From contig NZ_MACH01000087.1 in assembly GCF_001884065.1 (NCBI RefSeq), positions 23,880 through 87,879 of the forward strand: 64,000 nt of DNA, written 5' to 3'. Shown here piece by piece: positions 33,880 to 43,074 of the stretch. The notes beneath the pieces are model-generated. The model saw only the letters and a program-made list of their open reading frames with translations, ran no database searches and was not told the origin of the DNA. How positions within the stretch are numbered: position 1 is the stretch's first letter; each line of letters begins with the position of its first letter. This DNA is from Bacillus proteolyticus (GTDB lineage: Bacteria > Bacillota > Bacilli > Bacillales > Bacillaceae_G). Both the position numbers and the translations under genes were made by a program.

Positions 33880-36800
33880 ATCGACCCTCCTAACATGAAC
33901 GCAATATCATTAATTGCTTTTTTCTGTTGTCTAATCACTTCAGATGTATCTTGATTATAAAAATGATTTACAATTTGTGTTGGTTGCCTAGTTTGCTTAT
34001 CCGGATTATCGTTATCTGGTCTATATTGGATTACGTTAGGATTATCCGATAGGACTTCTCTCCACCTAGAAAGATTACCAACATCATAAATCGAAAGGCC
34101 TTCAAAACGTTCCATTTGACGACCTATTTCTCTGACCATTTCACGCATACTTTCTGGAATATGAGTGATCCAATCGTTTTGCCAATCTCCATCTTCAAAG
34201 ATTGCATTAAAATATTTTGTAAGTGGATCATCTCCTTGGAGGCTAAAAATTTCCTCGGGTCGAATAGAGCGGATACCATCCATGGCGCCTGCTACTGTAT
34301 CTTTTAAAGCGTCACTAATGATTGAAGACTGGCTTTTAATACCTGATGCAATTCCATTTGCCATTTTAATGCCTGCATTAGCAAGTTTATTAGAATTCAA
34401 TCCATTCGCAAGAGAATCATACGCGTTCATACTCAAAGTACGACTCTCGTTCTCGACTAAATCAGTCGAACTTTGAATCCCTAATGCAAAACCAGCCCCA
34501 AAGTGAAACCCAATCTCCCGTTTGACCTTACGAGATGGCGATCGAACCTCTAACCATCTTCTTGCAGCTTCCATAGCCATAGATGCTAATCCTTGAGCTG
34601 CACTGGCGGCTAAACTCCCACCTCCACGAATACCACGAGCAAAACCAGAAGCAAAATCACTTCCTAAACTAAACGTATCAGAACCTTTCAGACCAGATTC
34701 ACCACTGCTTTTTACTTGGTTACCAGCTGAATTAGCTTGTCCACTTTGCGAACCAATACCCCTTGCAAAGTCGCTACCACCTTTTATTCCAAACGGTGTA
34801 CCATTAATAGAATTAAATCCACTTTGAGCTGCTCCTACATTACCTTGTGCATTACTTTGCGCGTTACCACGCTGTGAACCAATCCCACTCGCGAATTCAT
34901 TTCCGCCTTTTTGGCCCATAGGCGAACCGTTTATCGTGTTAAACCCAGTTTGAGCTGCTCCTGCGTTACCTTGTGCATTACCCTGCGCGTTACCACGCTG
35001 TGAACCAATTCCACTCGCGAATTCACTTCCGCCTTTACTTCCAGCTGGATTTCCATTTATGGTGTTAAAAGCTCCATGTGCGCTAGCAACTACTTGTAAG
35101 GCACTTCCGTTAATATAGCCATCTTGACTAATTATCCCTCTCCCAAGTTCACTACCACTTTTACTTCCGCCTCCACCATCAGTTGTACTCCCCATAATTC
35201 CTTCTACAGCTTGTTTCTTCCCTGTCGCTGCATTCTCTGGAGATGTATTATTAGAGATTCCATTGGCTTGTGTTTGACTTATATTAAATCCAACTTGCGT
35301 TAAGTCTAACTTCGCTCCGTTTTCAACTAATAAAGCAATTGCTTTCGCTGCAAGTTCAGCGTTAATAGAACCATTTTGCATACCTTGTACAAGCGTTTGC
35401 ACATTGAATTGACCTGCTTCTCCAAGATCAACTTGAACATTACTTTTAATATCCAACCCCATAGTCTGTGCGACTTGTGGTAATGATAATGCCCCAATTT
35501 GCATTCCATTAATTAAAGTTTGTATGTTATTCTGTCCTTCTTGAGTAGCATCTACATTCATTCCATTTTTTACGTTTTGCTGAAAGAATTGGAATACAGT
35601 ATCAAAAGATAATGTTCCGGTTTGAAGACCTGTAATCCACGAATCCATCGTCATCTTTCCGTAGATTCCAAGATCGATAGTGGTATCACCTTGCATATTT
35701 TTATTTAAAAACTCTCTCACTTGACTGGTATCCTTTGTTTTAATACCATCAATCCATTTTTGCATGGATTCAATACCACTTTGTGAAAGATCTACTTTAT
35801 AGACATCTTTCAATTTATTTGCATTCGCGGTTGCTACAGCTGAAGAATCTAGTTCACCTTTTTGAAGCTTTTGTAAGAAAGTATCTATCGTAAATTGTCC
35901 TGCTGGACCTAAATCAATTTTCATTTTACCGTCAATTTCTTTTGCCATTGATTCAGCTAACAATCTAGATGATTCAGTCCCTTTTTGAAGCTCAGAAAGA
36001 TACATTCCAATGCTTTCTATCTTAGATTTTCCATATTGCAACTCGTATCGAAGTAATTTATCTTGATAATCTTTTTCAGCTTTTTCCTGATCACTTCTAA
36101 AGCGTTGTTCCAAATCAGCCGATTTTTCACGAAATCCGTATGCCGCTTTGAATCTTTCGCCCCATCCTTTATCTTCCGCTTCTATCCGCTTAGCTTGTGA
36201 TGCTAAGACTTCTGAATCTTCGTCCTTCATATGTTGCTGCAACACTTTAAATCCATCGTTCCTGATTCCTTGTAGATCATTCACATGTTTTGATTCGTAA
36301 AGTGCAATAGCATCTAATGTAGCTTTTCTTTCCTCTGGTTTAATTTCACCGAGTTTAAAAGCCTTCTCCACATTTTCACGCCAACCTTTAGTTTGCTTCT
36401 CTAAAGATTTAACACCATCGTCATATACTTTTATGATACTTTCGAAACGTTTTTTACCAGCATCTAATGAAAGCATTCCACCTGATTCAATCTCTTTCGA
36501 AATAGATGTTATTTCTTTAGCTTTTGTATAAAACTGTTGGACATTCTTATCAGCAACCTGTAGGGCTTGTTCAAACTTTTGAGCGAAATCTTTTGGCATT
36601 TTCAAGGTATCTCCTTGATACCTTTTAATACCCTCTTCTAAAATCTTCTCTGCTTGTGTAGCTACTTCAATTTCTTTATTAATGGATTCAATTACATTAT
36701 TTTTAACTTGCTCTAAAGTTTCTTTTGCGCCTTCAGGTACTGTTCCCATCAGTTGACTAAACATCTTATTAAACTCGCTTTTCTTTCCTTCTAACTCTTT

Positions 36801-38990
36801 GATTACTTCATTCGTCATGCGTTGAAAAGCTTTAATCGCTTCATCAGCTGCTTTATTTGCTTCTTCTCCTGTTCTCAGTTTTAAATCCATCATGTTATTG
36901 ATAGCTTTATCTTTTAGGTCTACATAAGCACCAGCTGCTTTACTTGTTGCATCACTTACATTCTGACCAAATTTAGCTATATTTGTTTGGGCCTGGTTTG
37001 ATTTTTCGTTTAGATCAACTATTGCTATGCCAAGTGCCCCTACAGCAAGGACTGCACCAGTAATAGCTAATGCAACTGGGTTTGCTAATAAAGCACCTAT
37101 TCCCATTGCTAAAAATCCTACAGCTGTTGTTACACCGGCTATACCAAAAGCTAATAAGGAACTTTTAGCAATCATTTGCTGTGTTGATGCATCTAAATTA
37201 TTAAACCAATCTACAACACCTTGGATTCCAGATACTACATCAACCAAAATAGGCAACAGTGCATCACCAAAGGACTTTTTAAGTGTATCTACAGCACCAC
37301 TTAACTGTTCAATTTTTCCTTTAGTTGTATTCATTTTTGTCTCAGCAACTTCTAATGCTGTTACTTTTGACATTTCTGTATACATATTTTTTACACCGTT
37401 CGCGCCTTCTTTATAAAGAATGTTCGCTGCACGGATAGCATCAGAACCAAATAACGTATACATATACGATTGTCTTTGCTCAGCGGTTAATCCTTGCATC
37501 GCCATTTGAAGAATATCAGCTATATCAGACATTTCTTTTAAATTTCCATTCGAATCAAAAAACGCATTCGTCATAATACCCGTTGAAAATGCTAATTTCT
37601 GAAATGCTTTTTCAGCTTTTTCAGAACCAACTTTGACACCAGCTTGGTTAGCGGCATACTCGGATAAAGATCCAGTGACATCTTTAAAGGAATTTGAAGT
37701 TGGTTTGATACCTTTTTCTCCAAGAAATTGCATTGCTTTTCCAGTATCAATCGTTATTAATCCTAATTCACTAAACATATCGTAAGCTTCATTTGACTTA
37801 GGAATTAAATTTGCTAACATGGTTTTTAATGAAGTTCCTGCATCAGAACCTTTTAAACCATTCTGTGCAAATAATGCTAAAGCTGTTGTAGTATCTTTGA
37901 AACTAAGCCCTACGCCAGCTGCGACTGCTGAAACCATGCTTAGACCGAACTTCATTTCTCCAACACTAGTTGCGGAAGCATTCGCTGCACCAGCTAATAA
38001 ATCGGCTGCTTGAGCAACTGATAAATTATCGTCCTTAAACGCATTTAGTGCTGTAGAAGCAATTTCTGCTGCATCTCCCAATTCCAATTCCCCAGCTGTC
38101 GCTAAGTTTAGAGCGCCTTCTAAACCTCCATTAATAATGTCCGTTAGGCTTACCCCTGCTTTAATTAGCTCTTCAATACCTTGTCCTGCTTCCACAGAAG
38201 AATATTTTGTTTTTTCTCCCATTTCTACAGCAAGATCGCTAATTTTCTTCATTTCATCGCCAGTTGCACCAGAAACAGCTTGAATATCAGCCATCTTCTG
38301 CTCGAAATTCATAGATTCTTTTACAGCCATCGCCAGTCCAGCCCCAATAACCCCAGTCATGGCTGCAAAGGTAGTTCCAACTTGTCCGCCAACATCCTGC
38401 ATTTTATTTCCTGTATCACGCATCCGTTCTCCAGTACGATGAAAGTGATTCTGTTGCTCAGCTAATTCGCGGTTTGTTTCTCTTATTTCATTTTGAATGC
38501 GTTCTTGAGCTGTTTCAGCACGATTCATAGCAATTGTATTATTATCGATTTGCGTATTTAATCGCTGTAGTGCTTGACCGTTTGATGTGTATTCAGCTTG
38601 AAGTTGTTTTAACTCTTGCTTTAGTTGTTTTGCCTCTTGCGAGTTACGACCAAAATTTTGTACTGCTTGATCGTATTGTGTTTCAAGTCGGTCCATTGAT
38701 GCCGCCAATGTTAAATTTGAAGCTTGTAATTGTTCTTGTTTTTGTCTTGCTTGCTCAATTTTCTGACGATAATGTTCTACTTTTTGACCTTGTAAGGTGA
38801 ACTTCTCATTTAGATGCGTTAACTTATTTTGTAACTGTTCTACCGAATTCCCAAGTAATCGAGCACGCTCGCTCGTTAAATTAAACTCTGAATCTATTAA
38901 GCGTAAACCACGATTAATTCCTGCAACACCATTTTCAAACCGTTGAGTGTCAAGTGTGACCCTTGCGCCAATTTCCATATCTCCAGCCAT
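33876..38990 (-). CDS. Tail tape measure protein
   Basis: A 1704-residue tape measure protein that sets tail length. The N-terminus is a coiled coil (VEQLQNKLTHLNEKFTLQGQ). A TP901-type domain follows (QVGTTFAAMTGVIGAGLAMA; VGEMKFGLSMVSAVAAGVGL). A hydrophobic stretch (SSLLAFGIAGVTTAVGFLAM) may reach the membrane during injection. Residues about 1040-1300 hold several degenerate ~40-residue repeats (IDLGxxGxxxxxSWITGLQ-like). Residues about 1300-1430 hold three glycine-rich repeats with EFASGIGSQRGNAQ. By the usual rule of about 1.5 angstrom per residue the tail would be near 250 nm. Confidence 0.92.
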   Translation of the reverse strand: MAGDMEIGARVTLDTQRFENGVAGINRGLRLIDSEFNLTSERARLLGNSVEQLQNKLTHLNEKFTLQGQKVEHYRQKIEQARQKQEQLQASNLTLAASMDRLETQYDQAVQNFGRNSQEAKQLKQELKQLQAEYTSNGQALQRLNTQIDNNTIAMNRAETAQERIQNEIRETNRELAEQQNHFHRTGERMRDTGNKMQDVGGQVGTTFAAMTGVIGAGLAMAVKESMNFEQKMADIQAVSGATGDEMKKISDLAVEMGEKTKYSSVEAGQGIEELIKAGVSLTDIINGGLEGALNLATAGELELGDAAEIASTALNAFKDDNLSVAQAADLLAGAANASATSVGEMKFGLSMVSAVAAGVGLSFKDTTTALALFAQNGLKGSDAGTSLKTMLANLIPKSNEAYDMFSELGLITIDTGKAMQFLGEKGIKPTSNSFKDVTGSLSEYAANQAGVKVGSEKAEKAFQKLAFSTGIMTNAFFDSNGNLKEMSDIADILQMAMQGLTAEQRQSYMYTLFGSDAIRAANILYKEGANGVKNMYTEMSKVTALEVAETKMNTTKGKIEQLSGAVDTLKKSFGDALLPILVDVVSGIQGVVDWFNNLDASTQQMIAKSSLLAFGIAGVTTAVGFLAMGIGALLANPVALAITGAVLAVGALGIAIVDLNEKSNQAQTNIAKFGQNVSDATSKAAGAYVDLKDKAINNMMDLKLRTGEEANKAADEAIKAFQRMTNEVIKELEGKKSEFNKMFSQLMGTVPEGAKETLEQVKNNVIESINKEIEVATQAEKILEEGIKRYQGDTLKMPKDFAQKFEQALQVADKNVQQFYTKAKEITSISKEIESGGMLSLDAGKKRFESIIKVYDDGVKSLEKQTKGWRENVEKAFKLGEIKPEERKATLDAIALYESKHVNDLQGIRNDGFKVLQQHMKDEDSEVLASQAKRIEAEDKGWGERFKAAYGFREKSADLEQRFRSDQEKAEKDYQDKLLRYELQYGKSKIESIGMYLSELQKGTESSRLLAESMAKEIDGKMKIDLGPAGQFTIDTFLQKLQKGELDSSAVATANANKLKDVYKVDLSQSGIESMQKWIDGIKTKDTSQVREFLNKNMQGDTTIDLGIYGKMTMDSWITGLQTGTLSFDTVFQFFQQNVKNGMNVDATQEGQNNIQTLINGMQIGALSLPQVAQTMGLDIKSNVQVDLGEAGQFNVQTLVQGMQNGSINAELAAKAIALLVENGAKLDLTQVGFNISQTQANGISNNTSPENAATGKKQAVEGIMGSTTDGGGGSKSGSELGRGIISQDGYINGSALQVVASAHGAFNTINGNPAGSKGGSEFASGIGSQRGNAQGNAQGNAGAAQTGFNTINGSPMGQKGGNEFASGIGSQRGNAQSNAQGNVGAAQSGFNSINGTPFGIKGGSDFARGIGSQSGQANSAGNQVKSSGESGLKGSDTFSLGSDFASGFARGIRGGGSLAASAAQGLASMAMEAARRWLEVRSPSRKVKREIGFHFGAGFALGIQSSTDLVENESRTLSMNAYDSLANGLNSNKLANAGIKMANGIASGIKSQSSIISDALKDTVAGAMDGIRSIRPEEIFSLQGDDPLTKYFNAIFEDGDWQNDWITHIPESMREMVREIGRQMERFEGLSIYDVGNLSRWREVLSDNPNVIQYRPDNDNPDKQTRQPTQIVNHFYNQDTSEVIRQQKKAINDIAFMLGGSM

Positions 38991-39005
38991 TTATCTCACC
39001 TACCT

Positions 39006-39214
39006 TTACAACCAAGCTGGTGCCTGATTTGCTGTTCGAACCACTTGTTTATCTTCTTGTTGTTTCTTGTAGCCCATTGTTTTAAAAAAGAGGACTAAAT
39101 CCATTTGATTTATATCCGCTTGAGATATACCAGCATCTTGAAGCATGCTATAAATACCCAGCATCATTTCTGTTGGTTTGAACGGTTCCTTCTGTTTCTC
39201 GGTTTCTTTTTTTT
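39006..39214 (-). CDS. Tail assembly chaperone, frameshifted extension (gpT-like)
   Basis: After the A-run at 39207-39215 the -1 frame is open for about 67 codons (ETEKQKEPFKPTEMMLGIYS to RTANQAPAWL) and ends just before the tape measure gene. It has no start of its own. It is thus the T part of a G/GT chaperone pair, made when a few ribosomes slip back by one base. Confidence 0.8.
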
Positions 39215-39559
39215 TGTTGAATTTGTCGTTGAATCAATCGCATTGATAATAGCAACAGCTTCAGCAATACGCCCTACAATTGCTAAACAAATAGAGTAAA
39301 TAGTTGAAGTTAAAAACCAAGCATGTATACCATCAAGAAACTCCTCTACTGTGAAACGATTACCAAATACCTTAACAACAAATTGAGTAGCTTCTTTTAA
39401 TAAATCAAATGGAACGGTTTCAGCATTTAACTTTTCTGTCCACTCTGCCGCTACAAACGCATCAGTAGCTGAAAGAAAATTAGGTAGAAAGAAAGTTTTT
39501 TTACCAGTAGATAAATTTAAAACTAATTTAAACGTTTCTGTTTTTTTTATTTCTTGCAT
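39164..39559 (-). CDS. Tail assembly chaperone (gpG-like)
   Basis: 131 residues in the zero frame, from MQEIKKTETFKLVLNLSTGK to a lysine-rich end (KKKKPRNRRNRSN). The ATG at 39559 has AAGGAGATTCAATT upstream. It lies between the major tail protein and tape measure genes, where chaperones that coat the tape measure protein are always encoded. It is followed by a slippery A9G sequence giving a -1 extension. Confidence 0.85.
   Translation of the reverse strand: MQEIKKTETFKLVLNLSTGKKTFFLPNFLSATDAFVAAEWTEKLNAETVPFDLLKEATQFVVKVFGNRFTVEEFLDGIHAWFLTSTIYSICLAIVGRIAEAVAIINAIDSTTNSTKKKKPRNRRNRSNQQK
39206..39215 (-). promoter_or_regulatory. -1 programmed frameshift site
   Basis: On the minus strand the sequence is nine A followed by G (A-AAA-AAA-AAG in the zero frame), a classic slippery heptamer context for the tail chaperone G/GT switch. 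Confidence 0.8.
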
Positions 39560-39630
39560 AATTGAATCTCCTTCCATAAATAAAAGGCACAGCATTAAAC
39601 TGCACCTTTTCATTGTCAGATTTCTTAAAT

Positions 39631-40203
39631 TTAAGGCCCTGCCACTACTGGCGGACTTGGTACTGTTTTGAACCAATTTGATGCAACCGCTGTATCGTAA
39701 CCAATCTCTTCTTCATCTAGGCGATGTCTCCAATTACCATCAGATCGTTGGATTGCTTTACACTTAATTTTTGCTGACTGGAACGTTGGCTTGTCTTCTG
39801 CTGTCTTATGTTCGTCCTCAGGAATTTCAAATTTCGTTTTATAGTAACAATAAAAACGATTTTTCCCATTATCTTTCGGTAAGCGATATAATAACGCTAC
39901 ATACGGAGAAACATCATTTACATTGTCAATTACTTGACCTTTAATTAGTTTCTTTCCTAATAGTTCAGCGTAAGTAGATAATGAAATATCTGCTGTTTCT
40001 AATTCAATTTCTACTCCACCGAATGCACTTGCTGTTGCTAAAGGTCCTCCCTCAGCATAAAACGTAACGGATTCATTTTTAGGTGATGCTTTACCACTTA
40101 CGGCATCCCCAATTTTCTTAGGTGTCCCATACGTAAATTTACCATCTGGTGTTTCTGTTAAAAGTGCATAATGTAAGTCTCTAAAATCGACTGCAATTGC
40201 CAT
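39631..40203 (-). CDS. Major tail tube protein
   Basis: 190 residues, phi13/TP901-like tail tube subunit: MAIAVDFRDLHYALL start, GGPLATASAFGGVEIELETA and a C-terminal proline-rich end (TVPSPPVVAGP). Position immediately before the tail chaperone and after the tail terminator-like gene supports the call. Confidence 0.82.
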   Translation of the reverse strand: MAIAVDFRDLHYALLTETPDGKFTYGTPKKIGDAVSGKASPKNESVTFYAEGGPLATASAFGGVEIELETADISLSTYAELLGKKLIKGQVIDNVNDVSPYVALLYRLPKDNGKNRFYCYYKTKFEIPEDEHKTAEDKPTFQSAKIKCKAIQRSDGNWRHRLDEEEIGYDTAVASNWFKTVPSPPVVAGP

Positions 40204-40216
40204 ATTTTTATTCCTC

Positions 40217-40576
40217 CTAAACTTTTAATTCCGTACGAAACCTCATACCATAATGATAGATTTTCGTATCTGGTTCATATAAATTTGCTGTTGTAATGCG
40301 TTGAAAACCTATATTTTTCATAGAATTGTTTACCGCTTCTTTTAGATCACCCTTAACAGGCATAAAAGACCAAATATCAACTTGAAATAAAATAGTGCTG
40401 GTAGATTCCACTCCTTCAGTGTATCTTCCAGCACCATTATCTAATTCAGAATAAGTGATCCATGTTTTGCTGTTATCGTCGCCACGAATCATGTTATAAA
40501 TATATTCTCCATCCAGCTTTTCCACAATAAAAGGAGTAGTAAGAGCACGTAGCACATCTTTTTCTAAAAATCTCAT
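40217..40576 (-). CDS. Tail terminator-like protein (DUF3168-like)
   Basis: 119 residues with the arrangement of tail completion/terminator proteins: short N-terminal helix, WITYSELDNGAGRYTEGVES, then VDIWSFMPVKGDLKEAVNNS, a typical strand-helix unit. It overlaps the HK97 gp10-like gene by 4 bp. Confidence 0.72.
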   Translation of the reverse strand: MRFLEKDVLRALTTPFIVEKLDGEYIYNMIRGDDNSKTWITYSELDNGAGRYTEGVESTSTILFQVDIWSFMPVKGDLKEAVNNSMKNIGFQRITTANLYEPDTKIYHYGMRFRTELKV

Positions 40577-41010
40577 ACGATATGCAACGCCGCTGCAAAG
40601 ACATTTCTCATTTCATGAACTGCCTTTACTTCTGTATGGGTTACTGTTTTTTCTATAAATCCTTTATGTGGTGGATGTGGCATTTTACTGGTTCCCCAGT
40701 TTTGGAATTTCATATAAAAGTGGGGGGAATTATCATCCTTTTCCCATCCTACACTAATTGATTTAATTCCGTTTCGAGTCTTTATTTTACCAACAAGAAC
40801 TTCATCTTTTGCATGCTTACCTGTCCGCCATGACTCTTTCGGCGAAGGCGGTTTAGGTGATGCACTGGCTGGACTTTCTACCATTAATGCACCTTTCACT
40901 ACTTCAGCACCTTTTTTTAATGCTGTGTTTTCAATAGTTTTTACGTTTCTTCCCAACATTTCAAAACGCTGAATAGCTTCTTGGATTCCAAATGTCGTCA
41001 CTTCTGCCAT
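40573..41010 (-). CDS. HK97 gp10-like tail component
   Basis: 145 residues: FGIQEAIQRFEMLGRNVKTI, ALKKGAEVVKGALMVESPAS and PHFYMKFQNWGTSKMPHPPH, the usual HK97_gp10 motifs (neck/tail joining). It overlaps the head closure gene by 13 bp. Confidence 0.85.
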   Translation of the reverse strand: MAEVTTFGIQEAIQRFEMLGRNVKTIENTALKKGAEVVKGALMVESPASASPKPPSPKESWRTGKHAKDEVLVGKIKTRNGIKSISVGWEKDDNSPHFYMKFQNWGTSKMPHPPHKGFIEKTVTHTEVKAVHEMRNVFAAALHIV

Positions 41011-41354
41011 ATAGATCGCTCCTCACACACTAAGCATGTCTCTTTGTGTTGTTCATCAACATCTACAACAGCTTTTATTTCGAAGAGTCGTCCACCATAC
41101 AAAACTCGCATCTTTGAATCAATTCCTTTGCGAAATCGCATAAAAAAATTCACTGTACGAACCGCGTTTTCGGTGTTTCCAGCGAATATTTCATAATTGA
41201 ATCCCTTTCCGAATGGTGTTTTTACTCTTGCCCAAACAGTGACAACATCTTTCCATTCTGACGGAACTGGATTCCCTTCTTCATCTTTTTTATTTGTGAT
41301 TTCTTGCTGAATTGTTATTCGTTTATTTAATTTACTTGGATTCATGATTATCAC
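40998..41354 (-). CDS. Head closure protein
   Basis: 118 residues of the SPP1 gp16-like head completion family: RITIQQEITNKKDEEGNPVP, WKDVVTVWARVKTPFGKGFN. The frame begins at a GTG (41354) and has an ATG at 41345; the longer form is given because AAGGGA lies 11 bases upstream of the GTG. Confidence 0.8.
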   Translation of the reverse strand: MIIMNPSKLNKRITIQQEITNKKDEEGNPVPSEWKDVVTVWARVKTPFGKGFNYEIFAGNTENAVRTVNFFMRFRKGIDSKMRVLYGGRLFEIKAVVDVDEQHKETCLVCEERSIWQK

Positions 41355-41607
41355 TGTAATTATAGTCCCTTAATTGTAATATGGTGGTTTCTAATGATTG
41401 CTTTAATGCAGGGATATTTAATGATTTATCTTGATTCTCATAGTTTAATAATACATGTGTTATTACCGCAATTTTATATAGTGCCTTTTCACTTTCAGGA
41501 ATACCTGATGCTAATAAGGCTTCTTTTGCTCCATCAATTAGAAGTTGAATATCTGTATCCTCTTCATTTCCATCGATTTTCATTTTTCTTTTTAATAGCT
41601 CTAACAT
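41332..41607 (-). CDS. Head-tail connector protein
   Basis: 91 residues of the gp6/gp15-like adaptor type (LELLKRKMKIDGNEEDTDIQ, LLIDGAKEALLASGIPESEK). It overlaps the head closure gene, as in HK97-type head modules. Confidence 0.82.
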   Translation of the reverse strand: MLELLKRKMKIDGNEEDTDIQLLIDGAKEALLASGIPESEKALYKIAVITHVLLNYENQDKSLNIPALKQSLETTILQLRDYNYSDNHESK

Positions 41608-41615
41608 ATAATCAC

Positions 41616-41897
41616 CTATGATCCTGAAGCGTTGGTTTTCGCTGATAATTCAACGCTTAACGGAGAATTTAATCCGTTATTTCCAACAGCTTTCACTTGA
41701 TAAGAATATGTTGTATCACCAGTTAGGCCTGTGTCTTTATAGGTCGCTGTTACTGATGTCCCTACTTGTTTTCCATTACGAAGTATTTGATACTCTTTAA
41801 TGCCCCCATCATACACAACAGGAGACCAATTAATGTTGGTCGTTGTTACTGTTGTAGAATCAACTTTTAACCCTGTTGGTCCTTGGGGAGGATTAGG
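41616..41897 (-). CDS. Fibronectin type III domain in the +1 frame of the capsid gene
   Basis: About 93 codons encode an FN3/Ig-like domain (PPQGPTGLKVDSTTVTTTNI, WSPVVYDGGIKEYQILRNGK, TTYSYQVKAVGNNGL). The frame has no start with a ribosome binding site at its beginning; an internal ATG at 41816 would cut the domain in half. It enters the capsid frame exactly at the capsid stop (CCC TAA at 41898-41893). A +1 slip on proline CCC would yield a capsid-FN3 fusion, as described for Listeria phage PSA. Confidence 0.72.
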   Translation of the reverse strand, partial: PNPPQGPTGLKVDSTTVTTTNINWSPVVYDGGIKEYQILRNGKQVGTSVTATYKDTGLTGDTTYSYQVKAVGNNGLNSPLSVELSAKTNASGS

Positions 41898-43074
41898 GTG
41901 TAGTCTGCACTTCAGCGATACGGAATGCTGATTTCAGCTTGATTTTATGATCAAACCAAGCTGTTAAAACAAATAGTTCAATACCTGTTTTTACATCTTT
42001 GTCACGATCATAAATCATATTTGGATCGTAGTTGAAGTGAGAATATCGGAAATCACCAACAATAGGATTCACTGCTGAATCACAGAACTTTACTGGCTTC
42101 CCTAAAACTTGTTCTGGTTGAGCGTTATATAAAGTAGCACTACCATTAGCAAGGGTTTCAATTATTTCTAAATAATCTGCGTAACGCATTTCAATAGTTG
42201 CATTTGCGCGGAAAGCTTCATGCAAATCTGCAACTGCTGACTTAATAGCTTTATATAAAGTAGCACCTTTAACTGACTTAATGCCAGCTTTATAGAATGA
42301 CATAGTTTCTTCTCCAGCTTTAGGCGTTGTAGCAAATGCTACTTTCTTCTCTTTTGCTGCTAAACCGCTTTCTAAAGCTTGATCTACAGTTTGTACTAAG
42401 TTTGTATCAGTTGCTGCTAAAACAGTCTCTGAAATAGGTACAAACACCTTAAATTTATTACGTCCGAAAATTACAACATCACCTTCTGCTTTCAATTCCT
42501 TCCCTGTTTCTGTATCAGCAATAAAATCATCATCATCTAATGTGAAAGTAACCTTTGGGATTTCAAGGTTTGTTACACTTGTAAATGTAGATACGTCTCT
42601 TAACGGGTTTTTAACAAATGGTTCGTGCAATAATTCATTTGTCATTGTAGTTGGAAGAATTTTTTCGCCACCTGTTGAATTTTTATCACCAAGAGCTGCT
42701 CGTGCTTCTTGTGATAAGGTACCTCCACGAATTGTAGCGCGAACTAATTCTGCTTTCGCTGCAACTACTTTTTGTTTTGGATCTTCAATAGCTTGTAAGC
42801 CAGTTTGATTTTGAAATTGTGCTTTTTGTTCAGCTTCCATCGTGTCATGCTGTTCTTTAATTACATTGAAACGCATTTGAAGGTCTTTCTTTGATTGTTG
42901 TAGCACTTGAAGACTCTCCATAGTTGCGGATGGATCAATCGCCTTCTGAGCTAACTCACTCTCAACTTTTTGTAGTTGTTGACCAATAGTAGATAAATTT
43001 TGTTTTAATTCAAATAATGTATTCTTTGAGAAGTGTTGAAAGTTACCAATAGATACTCGAAATTTATTTTTCAT
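41893..43074 (-). CDS. HK97-family major capsid protein
   Basis: 393 residues. The first ~110 form a coiled-coil scaffolding-like delta domain (LKQNLSTIGQQLQKVESELA) that the protease should remove. The HK97-fold core follows (SVTNLEIPKVTFTLDDDDF; KFKVFVPISETVLAATDTNL). It lies next to the ClpP-type protease. The gene ends CAG ACT ACA CCC TAA, a possible shifty stop. Confidence 0.92.
   Translation of the reverse strand: MKNKFRVSIGNFQHFSKNTLFELKQNLSTIGQQLQKVESELAQKAIDPSATMESLQVLQQSKKDLQMRFNVIKEQHDTMEAEQKAQFQNQTGLQAIEDPKQKVVAAKAELVRATIRGGTLSQEARAALGDKNSTGGEKILPTTMTNELLHEPFVKNPLRDVSTFTSVTNLEIPKVTFTLDDDDFIADTETGKELKAEGDVVIFGRNKFKVFVPISETVLAATDTNLVQTVDQALESGLAAKEKKVAFATTPKAGEETMSFYKAGIKSVKGATLYKAIKSAVADLHEAFRANATIEMRYADYLEIIETLANGSATLYNAQPEQVLGKPVKFCDSAVNPIVGDFRYSHFNYDPNMIYDRDKDVKTGIELFVLTAWFDHKIKLKSAFRIAEVQTTP

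Noticed and set aside
34700-35080. DNA repeats considered as a mobile element or CRISPR
   Set aside because: They are in-frame coding repeats of the tape measure protein.
37027-37416. 129-codon plus-strand frame within the tape measure gene
   Set aside because: Antisense to a hydrophobic tape measure region; Pro/Ala-rich artefact.
39560-39676. In-frame 5' extension of the tail chaperone overlapping the tail tube gene, also considered as a +1 extension of the tail tube gene (CCT TAA)
   Set aside because: The extension has no domain-like sequence, and the chaperone has a clear start at 39559.
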